A DNA stretch of 5,098 nucleotides from an uncultured Parvimonas sp. (GTDB lineage: Bacteria > Bacillota > Clostridia > Tissierellales > Peptoniphilaceae). Position 1 is the first letter of the stretch. Each line of letters starts with the position of its first letter. The notes below the pieces were generated by a model. The model ran no database searches. It worked only from the letters and a program-made list of their open reading frames with translations, and was not told the origin of the DNA. Below, one piece after another: positions 1 through 5,040 of this stretch. Location of the stretch: NCBI GenBank assembly GCA_902470455.1, contig CABRGI010000077.1, forward strand, positions 1-5,098, in the 5' to 3' direction. Both the position numbers and the translations under genes were made by a program.

Positions 1-742
1 CGGTAAATACGATATAAAAGTCGGTAATAAAGGGACGGGATTAAAAGTGCATGGGAAGGATAAAAAAGGTAGAGTCTATATTGCAAATGGGAAATTAGAT
101 ATTTCTGCCGGAAAAGACGGTATAAATTCAAATTCTAATGTTACTATAAATAATGGAAATATAAATATAAAGAGTGAAGAAAATGGTATTGAATGCGAAA
201 ATATAGACATAAGAGGCGGAAACACAAGGGTTGTTTCGAAAGATGATGGAATAATTACAAGTAGCGAAAAAAATACCGAATCGGATTCTCTTTTCATACG
301 AATAGTAGGAGGAAAGGTTAGTATTCACTCTAAAAACAATGGACTTAATTCTAAAGGTGATATTTCAATTTCCGGAGGAGAAACTTTTGTTGAGAGTTCA
401 AATAATGATGATAAAACAGCTATAAATTATGAAGGCTCTGCAAAAATAACCGGAGGAACATTTATCGCAACTGGTAATGCTTCAATTGTTAAGACTTTTG
501 GCGATTCTTCAACTCAAGGAAGTATTTTAATGAGTTTTTCTAAAAAAACTAAAGAAAACCTTAAAGTTTTAGATGAGTTTGGAAAGACATTAGCAGAATA
601 TAAGCCGAAATCAGAGTATAAGTCCGTTATTATAAGTACAAAAGATATAAAAGAGAATAAAAAATATAAATTAGTGGCAGGAGAAAAGACTTTATTATTA
701 GATAAAATTAACTATAAATCTGCCGAACTTGTTGAAAAATAA
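1..742 (+). CDS. Cthe_2159-type beta-helix carbohydrate-binding protein, C-terminal part (5' truncated by window)
   Basis: The frame is open from base 2 to the TAA at 740-742, giving 246 visible residues; the GTG at 47 is only an internal valine codon, so the true start lies outside the window. About six rungs of a parallel beta-helix are visible, each 20-30 residues, marked by a recurring D/N-G-I/L turn (GTGL, KDGI, ENGI, DDGI, NNGL) followed by short beta strands and an N-G or G-G turn. The last 80 or so residues, from the SSTQGSI segment through KSVIIS to YKLVAGEK, resemble the C-terminal cap of the Cthe_2159 (formerly DUF4353) family. The founding member of that family is a calcium-dependent binder of acidic plant polysaccharide. 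Family members are usually exported lipoproteins or wall proteins, but the signal peptide would be in the missing part. Ligand unknown; surface binding of a polysaccharide is inferred. A generic beta-helix adhesin is the main alternative. Confidence 0.8.
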   Translation, partial: GKYDIKVGNKGTGLKVHGKDKKGRVYIANGKLDISAGKDGINSNSNVTINNGNINIKSEENGIECENIDIRGGNTRVVSKDDGIITSSEKNTESDSLFIRIVGGKVSIHSKNNGLNSKGDISISGGETFVESSNNDDKTAINYEGSAKITGGTFIATGNASIVKTFGDSSTQGSILMSFSKKTKENLKVLDEFGKTLAEYKPKSEYKSVIISTKDIKENKKYKLVAGEKTLLLDKINYKSAELVEK

Positions 743-775
743 TTGAAATAGATAGAAAAATAACTGATGATTAAA

Positions 776-802
776 AAAAGCTGTGATAAAATCACAGCTT
801 TT
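776..802. terminator. Bidirectional intrinsic terminator between convergent genes
   Basis: A perfect 12-bp stem (776-787 with 791-802) with an AAA loop at 788-790. The core is GCTGTGAT/ATCACAGC. On the minus strand the right-hand arm runs into seven T residues (complement of A773-779), making a good terminator for the acetyltransferase operon. On the plus strand the T run is only four bases (799-802), so termination of the beta-helix gene is likely weaker. The acetyltransferase stop codon (803-801) lies in the foot of the stem. Confidence 0.85.
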
Positions 803-1211
803 ATAATGTTCTAATATAAGCAATTATATCTTTTTCTTCAATTTTTATCATTCCTACGGATTTGTAAAATTCATTATCTCTAATATCGTGAATATCTGTA
901 AAAAGACAAAAAAATCTGACGTCTTTATATTTTTCAGAAACTGACTTAAATAGCTTTGTTCCGATTCCCTGTCTGTAATAGTCGGAATCTACAATCAAAT
1001 CTTGAACAATAATTATATGTTCCCCATCTCCTAAACAGCGAATAAAGCCAATTAATTTATTCTGTTCAAAAGCACCTAAAAGATAAATTGAATTTTTAAA
1101 AGCGTTTTTTAGTTTTTCATCATCTTTTAGATATGCCAACCAATTTGCTGATTTATAAATTCTTTTAATATCGTCAAAATAATCATCATAGTAAAACTCC
1201 CTTAATTCCAT
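801..1211 (-). CDS. GNAT family N-acetyltransferase
   Basis: A complete 136-residue single-domain GNAT protein, normal length for the family. Motif A, which binds the acetyl-CoA pyrophosphate, is seen as R80-Q-G-I-G-T85 after the strand IIIVQDLIVD (residues 67-75). Motif B follows as N113-EFYKSVG-M121, the usual FYxxxGF-like end. The N-terminal helices (residues 9-40) vary most between family members and give no clue to the acceptor amine. The ATG at 1211-1209 is preceded by AGGAGG with a 4-nt gap. That ribosome binding site overlaps the stop codon of the upstream MocR-type regulator, so the two genes are almost certainly cotranscribed and probably translationally coupled. The gene ends inside the shared terminator stem. 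Substrate unknown. A role linked to vitamin B6 or to an amine sensed by the regulator is suggested only by position. Confidence 0.88.
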   Translation of the reverse strand: MELREFYYDDYFDDIKRIYKSANWLAYLKDDEKLKNAFKNSIYLLGAFEQNKLIGFIRCLGDGEHIIIVQDLIVDSDYYRQGIGTKLFKSVSEKYKDVRFFCLFTDIHDIRDNEFYKSVGMIKIEEKDIIAYIRTL

Positions 1212-1215
1212 AAGT

Positions 1216-1221
1216 CCTCCT
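1216..1221 (-). promoter_or_regulatory. Ribosome binding site of the acetyltransferase, overlapping the upstream stop codon
   Basis: AGGAGG on the minus strand, 4 nt before the ATG at 1211-1209. The TAG stop of the regulator (1222-1220) shares its last two bases with this site, reading TAGGAGG. A ribosome ending on the regulator would sit on the initiation site of the acetyltransferase, which supports translational coupling. Confidence 0.8.
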
Positions 1222-2542
1222 AAATTTCTAAAAATAATTTTATTCCCTCTTTTAACTTTTCTTCACTAAGTGTTGCAAAACCTAATAAAATTGAAGGTAT
1301 TTCTCTTTTTGTTCCATAAGAGCCAAGTCCATAGACTTTTATTTTTTTCTCTTTTGCTTTTTTTATTATTTCTTCCTCAGAGTAAGTTTTAGGATATTCT
1401 AAAACTATATGAAGTCCTGCGTCTGCCCCTCTTATTGTTATATCTTTTCTTTCGCTTAACATATCAATTAATAATTGTCTTTTTTTAGAGTAAATTTTTC
1501 TCATTCTGTTTAAATGCTTTTCAAATTCTGCTGATTCTATAAAAGTCGTAAGCATTTTTTGAACCATAATTGAAACAGGACAGATAAAAGATTTAAAAGT
1601 TTTATTGTACTTTTCAACCAAGTCAAAAGGCAAAACCATAAAACTAACTCTAAAACTAGGAGAGATAGACTTTGAAAAAGAGCCTATATAAATTACCTTA
1701 TCATTCACATCAATTGACTTTAATGCAGGAACTGGTCTTTTTGAGTACTTAAATTCACTGTCGTAGTCATCTTCAATTACATATTTTATTTTTTTCATAT
1801 TCAAAAGTTCAACACGTCTTTGCATATTCATAATAACTCCGGTTGGAAATTGATGCGCAGGAGTTATAACACAAAAATCTGACTTTGTTTTTTTTAGTTC
1901 TGTTAAATCCATTCCATTTTCATCAACTGGAATCAATTCGTATTTTATATCATTTGTATCCATAATATTTGAAAGTGTGTTGTAACCTGGGTCTTCAATT
2001 CCAAATTTTCCGGAAATCAATTTAAAAATTATTTGGAAAAGATATTCTGATCCACTTGAAATAACAATCTGTGAGGCATCTGTTCTAAAACCTCTGGACT
2101 TGTTCAAATATTCAGCTATTTGTATTCTAAGTGGAAGATAACCTTGATAATCAACTTTCTCTAAAATATCTTTATTGTCAAAAATATTTGAAGAGATTTT
2201 TTTAAATATTTTGTAAGGAAATTCTTCGCTTACACCACTGTATGAAAAATCATAATCAATATTTTCATTTTCACTTTTTATATAAATTGGCTTATTATCT
2301 AAAATATAAAGTTCACCAACATCAGAAACAAAAAAACCCTGTCTTTCTTTCGAATAAATAAAACCTTCCTCCAAAAGTTTTGAATAAGCATTATCTACTG
2401 TGTTTAAAGAGATTTTATATTCCTTTGCTAAATTCCTCTTGCTTGGAAGTTTTGAGTGAGCTTTATAAGTTCCATTAATTATTTCGTTTTTAAAATATTC
2501 ATAAATTTGGATATATAGAACTCCATTATCTAATATTAACAT
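1220..2542 (-). CDS. pdxR: MocR/PdxR-type PLP-dependent transcriptional regulator (GntR winged helix fused to aminotransferase-like domain)
   Basis: Using the ATG at 2542, 440 residues, typical of MocR proteins. The first 75 or so residues are a GntR winged helix (LYIQIYEYFKNEI, KLPSKRNLAKEY, SLNTVDNAYSKLLEEGFI). A fold-type I aminotransferase domain follows, with SSGSEYLFQ, EDPGYNT, TPAHQFPTG, EDDYDSEF and SFSKSISPSFR. In numbering from the 2563 ATG (subtract 7 for the start used here), K298 is the PLP Schiff-base lysine, and D265 and Y267 match the cofactor-contacting Asp and Tyr of GabR. The upstream ATG at 2563 would add only seven residues; it has no ribosome binding site and follows the inverted repeat directly, and MocR proteins often begin MLILD, so 2542 is preferred although its own GGTG site is weak. 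It diverges from a B6 uptake and kinase operon, so a PLP-sensing PdxR role is likely: repressing itself and activating salvage. A different MocR specificity is possible. Confidence 0.88.
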   Translation of the reverse strand: MLILDNGVLYIQIYEYFKNEIINGTYKAHSKLPSKRNLAKEYKISLNTVDNAYSKLLEEGFIYSKERQGFFVSDVGELYILDNKPIYIKSENENIDYDFSYSGVSEEFPYKIFKKISSNIFDNKDILEKVDYQGYLPLRIQIAEYLNKSRGFRTDASQIVISSGSEYLFQIIFKLISGKFGIEDPGYNTLSNIMDTNDIKYELIPVDENGMDLTELKKTKSDFCVITPAHQFPTGVIMNMQRRVELLNMKKIKYVIEDDYDSEFKYSKRPVPALKSIDVNDKVIYIGSFSKSISPSFRVSFMVLPFDLVEKYNKTFKSFICPVSIMVQKMLTTFIESAEFEKHLNRMRKIYSKKRQLLIDMLSERKDITIRGADAGLHIVLEYPKTYSEEEIIKKAKEKKIKVYGLGSYGTKREIPSILLGFATLSEEKLKEGIKLFLEI

Positions 2543-2567
2543 TCTGACACCATAAAAAAACATTATT

Positions 2568-2589
2568 TTGATACTACAAATAGTATCAA
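2568..2589. promoter_or_regulatory. Perfect inverted repeat, probable PdxR operator
   Basis: The arms TTGATACTA (2568-2576) and TAGTATCAA (2581-2589) are exact reverse complements separated by CAAA. The site lies between the divergent regulator and transport genes. It begins one base inside the predicted pdxR transcript (start near 2590) and is centred about 32 bp upstream of the predicted pdxU transcription start. A bound regulator here could block its own transcript and contact polymerase at pdxU. In the pdxR mRNA the repeat could also fold as a hairpin. Binding by the adjacent MocR protein is inferred from position. Confidence 0.6.
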
Positions 2590-2596
2590 TATATGT

Positions 2597-2625
2597 ATTA
2601 TACTATATTTGAACAAATTAATCAA
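2597..2625 (-). promoter_or_regulatory. Sigma-A-type promoter of the regulator-acetyltransferase operon
   Basis: On the minus strand, -35 TTGATT (2625-2620), a 17-bp spacer, and a consensus -10 TATAAT (2602-2597), giving a start near 2590. The -35 overlaps the ribosome binding site of the divergent pdxU gene and the -10 overlaps the likely pdxU -10, so the two transcription units share nearly the same DNA. The strong boxes fit a gene controlled by repression. Confidence 0.65.
2599..2604 (+). promoter_or_regulatory. Likely -10 element of the pdxU-pdxK operon
   Basis: TATACT matches the sigma-A -10 consensus at five of six positions and would start transcription near 2611, leaving a 28-nt leader. 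No recognisable -35 box lies 16-18 bp upstream; that spot is occupied by the inverted repeat. A weak -35 covered by an operator is what an activator-dependent promoter looks like. An alternative pairing is TTGATA (2568-2573) with TATATG (2590-2595). Confidence 0.4.
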
Positions 2626-2630
2626 AGGAG
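2624..2630 (+). promoter_or_regulatory. Ribosome binding site fixing the pdxU start at 2639
   Basis: AAAGGAG lies 8 nt before the ATG at 2639. It argues against an in-frame TTG at 2609, which has no such site and lies next to the predicted promoter elements. Confidence 0.8.
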
Positions 2631-2638
2631 TGTTTTAT

Positions 2639-3190
2639 ATGGAAAACAAGCTAAATATAAAAAAAATAACATTGATAGGAGTAATGGCAGCGTTTGTTTT
2701 TGTCGCTTCACAAATTCAAATTAGAATACCACTTGGAGGTAGTGAAACTAGAGTGCATATTGGAAATGGATTTTGCCTATTATGTGGTTTGATATTAGGA
2801 CCTTTTACTGGAGGACTTTCATCAGGATTAGGATCAGCAATATTTGACCTTACTAATCCCGTTTATCTACCATCTTTTCCATTTACATTTACATTTAAAT
2901 TTTTAATGGCTTTTATCTGTGGAAAAATAGCTTATTCAAATGGCTCAAAAGCTGAAAACTTTAAGAAAAATCTAATAGGCTCAATAATTGGTGCCTTTAC
3001 TTATGTAATTTTATATCTATCAAAGAGTTATATAACTGATATATATGTTAAAGGATTACCTCAAGCGGGAGCGATTGCAAAGGGATTGCAAAGACTTGGA
3101 GCATCAACAACTAATGCAGTTGTGGGTGTAATAATTGCAGTATTGTTAGCAAAAGCATTACAACCAATATTAAAAAAGGCTTTAAGATAG
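2639..3190 (+). CDS. pdxU: ECF transporter S component, probable pyridoxine/B6 vitamer uptake
   Basis: A 183-residue integral membrane protein with about six hydrophobic segments, the normal size and shape of an energy-coupling factor S component. Typical features are the first helix (ITLIGVMAAFVFVASQ, residues 10-25) with small residues spaced G14-xxx-A18 where the AxxxA contact with EcfT is usually found. A gly-rich second segment (HIGNGFCLLCGLILGPFTGGLSSGLGSAIFDL, 40-71) and a PFTFTFKFLMAFICGKIAY stretch (81-99) follow. S components bind the vitamin and need EcfA/EcfA'/EcfT, which are not in this window. Vitamin specificity cannot be read from the sequence. It is inferred from the divergent PdxR-type regulator and the kinase gene that begins on the base after the pdxU stop. 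The start is set by a good ribosome binding site. Alternatives are a hydroxymethylpyrimidine or other vitamin S component. Confidence 0.82.
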   Translation: MENKLNIKKITLIGVMAAFVFVASQIQIRIPLGGSETRVHIGNGFCLLCGLILGPFTGGLSSGLGSAIFDLTNPVYLPSFPFTFTFKFLMAFICGKIAYSNGSKAENFKKNLIGSIIGAFTYVILYLSKSYITDIYVKGLPQAGAIAKGLQRLGASTTNAVVGVIIAVLLAKALQPILKKALR

Positions 3191-3976
3191 ATGAAAATTT
3201 TAGTTTTTAATGACTACTGTGTTGTTGGAAATATGGCATTAAAAGCAAATATTTCTGTATTATCACAAAACGGTCATGAGGTTTTTGGGCTTCCAACAAA
3301 AATATTTTCTTCAAATATGAGTTATAAAGATTATATAAGTTTTGATATGCCAAATTTTTCTGAAATTGTTCAAAAAATATTTGAAATTAAAAAAATTGAT
3401 GCTATCTATATCGGATTTATTGACAATGAAGAAACTTTTAGAATAACAAAAGATATTTTACAAAAATTTAAAGGAAAAGTAATTTTAGATACAATACTTG
3501 GAGATAATGGTGTAAAATACTCCGGAACAACTAATGGACAAATAGATTTTTATAGAGAACTTTTGAAATTTGCAGATGTTGTAACTCCAAATTTAACGGA
3601 AGCAATGTTGCTTACCAATTATAACAAAAATTTCTCTGAAATCGAAAGAGAAGATGTAGAAAAAATAGCAAAAAAATTATCTGAAATGGGAGCAAAACGA
3701 ATTTTAATCAAAAGTTTTGAAGAAAATAATACACTTAACACTTTGTATTTTTTTGAAAACTCAATAAAGTGGTTTGAAAGTAAAAAAATAGATATAAAAA
3801 TTTGTGGAACGGGCGATGTATTTTCTTCACTGGTAGCAAGTGAGTTTATAAAAGGTGAGAATTTAGAAAACTCTATACAAAAAATTCAAAATTTATTATT
3901 TGAAAATATAATAAAACAAGAAAAACAAGACGAACTAAATGAAATACAATTAGAAAACTTTAAAATAGGCGAATAG
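3191..3976 (+). CDS. pdxK: Pyridoxal kinase-like protein (ribokinase superfamily)
   Basis: A 261-residue kinase of the PdxK/PdxY/ThiD branch, slightly shorter than most of the 270-290-residue family. It should phosphorylate a B6 vitamer with ATP, trapping what the S component imports. Visible are the substrate-side N-terminus NDYCVVGNMALKANISVL (residues 7-24) and VFGLPTKIFSSN (31-42). ATP-side motifs are DTILGDNG (100-107) and TPNLTEAMLLT (132-142), and GTGDVFSS (206-213) holds the catalytic base D209. The usual DPxxGDxG reads DTxxGDNG, with Thr for Pro. Asn42 stands near the position where many pyridoxal kinases have His or Thr. The stop of pdxU and the start of pdxK are adjacent (TAGATG, zero gap) and only a weak AAGG lies upstream, so translation is probably coupled. 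The stop codon falls within the terminator hairpin. A ThiD-type hydroxymethylpyrimidine kinase is the main alternative; B6 context favours pyridoxal kinase. Confidence 0.85.
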   Translation: MKILVFNDYCVVGNMALKANISVLSQNGHEVFGLPTKIFSSNMSYKDYISFDMPNFSEIVQKIFEIKKIDAIYIGFIDNEETFRITKDILQKFKGKVILDTILGDNGVKYSGTTNGQIDFYRELLKFADVVTPNLTEAMLLTNYNKNFSEIEREDVEKIAKKLSEMGAKRILIKSFEENNTLNTLYFFENSIKWFESKKIDIKICGTGDVFSSLVASEFIKGENLENSIQKIQNLLFENIIKQEKQDELNEIQLENFKIGE

Positions 3977-3986
3977 CCTATTTTTT
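3962..3986 (+). terminator. Intrinsic terminator of the pdxU-pdxK operon
   Basis: A 9-bp perfect stem, AAAATAGGC (3962-3970) with GCCTATTTT (3976-3984), loop GAATA, and a run of six T residues at 3981-3986. The hairpin starts inside the last codons of the kinase and its loop contains the first two bases of the stop codon. Confidence 0.85.
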
Positions 3987-4034
3987 ATTGAGAAAAACTA
4001 CCAAAGTTTAATTAAGAATAAGATTTATTATTTT

Positions 4035-4059
4035 ATGTATCTACGATACATTCACTTTT
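4035..4059 (+). repeat. Left terminal inverted repeat
   Basis: It begins with ATGTATCTACGATACAT (4035-4051), which matches the right end exactly in reverse complement, then continues to ACTTTT with two mismatches. The 17-mer is itself a hairpin with 7-bp arms around TAC. Confidence 0.75.
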
Positions 4060-4074
4060 GTTTGCAACAAAAGT
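4054..4074. repeat. Perfect 9-bp hairpin just inside the left end
   Basis: ACTTTTGTT (4054-4062) and AACAAAAGT (4066-4074) are exact reverse complements around TGC. The first arm overlaps the inner part of the left terminal repeat. The right side of the element has only an imperfect counterpart, CATAAAGC and GCTTATG around 4342-4361. Confidence 0.7.
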
Positions 4075-4126
4075 ATGAGATTTCTCCACTTCACTCAGCA
4101 CGCTTCGTTTCGGTCGAAATGACGTA
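4075..4126 (+). repeat. Inner inverted-repeat arm, left
   Basis: This 52-bp stretch runs from ATGAGATTTCTCCACTTCA to TTTCGGTCGAAATGACGTA. Its reverse complement is recovered at 4294-4344 with high identity at both ends and a divergent middle (about 4093-4109). It is richer in G+C than its surroundings. From memory, the motif family of the form ATTTCGGTCGAAATGAC and GAGATTTCTCCACTTC recurs as dispersed intergenic repeats in many low-GC genomes; I cannot verify copies here. Confidence 0.7.
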
Positions 4127-4293
4127 TAAAGGAAAATTTTTTTAAATTAGTAGATAGACGTTAAAAGTAAACAAACTTCAAATTTTAAAAGATATATTTT
4201 GAAGAATATAAAAGGTATCAAAAAAATTATTGAAAATTTTATATTAAAATAAAATACTTCACGTCATAGTCCTTTGCGAAGAGATGTCCCCAA

Positions 4294-4344
4294 TACGTCA
4301 TCTCGACCGAAATGAGTGAAACGAATGAAGTGGAGAGATCTCAT
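4294..4344 (-). repeat. Inner inverted-repeat arm, right
   Basis: The reverse complement of 4075-4126 in overall order, sharing TACGTCAT, CGACCGAAATGA, GAAGTGGAGA and ATCTCAT blocks. A second ACGTCAT occurs at 4261-4267, 34 bp from the one at 4295-4301, as if part of this arm were a partial duplication. Confidence 0.7.
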
Positions 4345-4373
4345 AAAGCTCTATGCTTATGATTTAGATTTTT

Positions 4374-4398
4374 AAAAGTTGATGTATCGTAGATACAT
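4374..4398 (-). repeat. Right terminal inverted repeat
   Basis: Reverse complement of 4035-4059 with 23 of 25 positions matching. As a hairpin it extends to GATGTATC (4381-4388) and GATACATC (4392-4399) around GTA. It lies just downstream of the sigma factor stop and could act as a weak terminator for that gene on the minus strand, although the following T run is only four bases. Confidence 0.75.
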
Positions 4399-4416
4399 CC
4401 TGTTGATAACTAAATA

Positions 4417-4971
4417 CTACAACTCCCTAATATCTATTTCATTTTCAATAAACTTCGTTTTAAGTTTTTTCTTTGCTATTTTGTAATACTCCTTAACTGT
4501 ATCTTCCTTTATTTTCATTTTCTCTGCAATTTCTCTATTTTTTAAATTCTCATAAAATTTGTATTCTATAACCTCTCTTTGCTTTTGGGGGAGAGTGGAT
4601 ACAATTTCTCTTACTTTTTTATTGATTTCACTTTTTTCAATTTCTTTTTGTGTATCTGCATTTTCATCAACTACAAGCTCTAAAACTTCAATGGTTTCAT
4701 CATCTTTTGTCTGATATATTTTTGTATATGTCTTTTCGTTTTCTTTTTTTCTTTTAAAGAATTTTTGCATATAAAAAAATTTTAGTTGATATTTTAAATA
4801 ACATTCAAGCGAAACTTTTCCACAACCTTTATAGCTTTCTAAAAGTTCTAAAAGCTTTACAACTCCGTCTTGATACGCATCTTCATAGCTTATGTAATTG
4901 GCAAAATACTTTTTTATACTCGCTTTTATCAAAGGGCTAAAATCTTCTATAATCTTCTCTTTATCGTACAT
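4417..4971 (-). CDS. Small sigma-70 family RNA polymerase sigma factor (ECF-like, two-domain)
   Basis: A complete 184-residue protein with only sigma regions 2 and 4. Region 2 spans about residues 8-75, with YEDAYQDGVVKLLELLESY (29-47), the core-binding DxxQD-like helix, followed by a basic tail KFFKRKK. A short acidic linker (89-118) separates it from region 4 (about 119-170), where LPQKQREVIEYKFYENLKNREIAEKM and KEDTVKEYYKIAKKKL form the -35-binding helix-turn-helix. AGGAGG (4976-4981) stands 4 nt before the ATG. Size and domain order also match the clostridial TcdR/UviA/BotR group, but I cannot assign it there by sequence alone. No anti-sigma gene lies downstream on the same strand in this window, and the gene looks monocistronic. 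Its promoter resembles the housekeeping consensus, so it seems to be expressed by sigma-A and not by itself. Targets unknown. Confidence 0.87.
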   Translation of the reverse strand: MYDKEKIIEDFSPLIKASIKKYFANYISYEDAYQDGVVKLLELLESYKGCGKVSLECYLKYQLKFFYMQKFFKRKKENEKTYTKIYQTKDDETIEVLELVVDENADTQKEIEKSEINKKVREIVSTLPQKQREVIEYKFYENLKNREIAEKMKIKEDTVKEYYKIAKKKLKTKFIENEIDIREL

Positions 4972-4975
4972 TTTT

Positions 4976-4981
4976 CCTCCT
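4976..4981 (-). promoter_or_regulatory. Ribosome binding site of the sigma factor gene
   Basis: AGGAGG on the minus strand, four A residues before the ATG at 4971-4969. The short gap is the same as for the acetyltransferase gene, so it looks normal for this organism. Confidence 0.75.
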
Positions 4982-5040
4982 GATTACTAGATATGACGGT
5001 ATTTTACGTTGTTGGGTTAAGTTTGCTAATTCTTATTATA

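Larger units (their letters stand above)
4035..4398. mobile_element. Nested inverted-repeat element, MITE-like, non-coding
   Basis: This 364-bp unit fills most of the gene-free stretch from 3977 to 4416. Its ends are 25-bp inverted repeats (4035-4059 and 4374-4398, 23 matching positions), and a second, longer pair of arms lies inside (4075-4126 and 4294-4344). I see no protein-coding frame in it; the core at 4127-4260 is very AT-rich. Short size, terminal inverted repeats and absence of a transposase fit a miniature inverted-repeat transposable element or a compound of dispersed repeats. No convincing target-site duplication is visible at the flanks, so mobility is inferred. It separates a terminated operon from the 3' end of the sigma factor gene and interrupts no visible gene. 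Confidence 0.6.

Noticed and set aside
76..328. Minus-strand frames of 66-73 residues inside the beta-helix gene
   Set aside because: They are antisense to a well-supported coding frame, have no ribosome binding site that I can see, and show no recognisable domain.
2543..2563. Upstream ATG at 2563 as start of the regulator
   Set aside because: No ribosome binding site precedes it, it follows an mRNA hairpin immediately, and the seven added residues (MFFYGVR) are unlike a MocR N-terminus. Not fully excluded.
2609..2638. In-frame TTG upstream of the S component ATG, giving ten extra residues
   Set aside because: It has no ribosome binding site, and the proposed extension encodes the AAAGGAG that properly serves the ATG at 2639; it would also sit right at the predicted transcription start.
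2590..2638. Riboswitch in the leader of the B6 operon
   Set aside because: The likely leader is only about 28 nt, too short for an aptamer, and no terminator-antiterminator pair is visible.
4127..4260. Small ORF or RNA gene in the core of the repeat element
   Set aside because: The stretch is AT-rich with frequent stops and no start with a ribosome binding site; the only structure is a weak 7-bp pairing (CTTCAAA 4176-4182 with TTTGAAG 4198-4204).
4035..4398. CRISPR array
   Set aside because: The repeats are inverted and nested, not evenly spaced direct repeats with unique spacers, and no cas gene is present.
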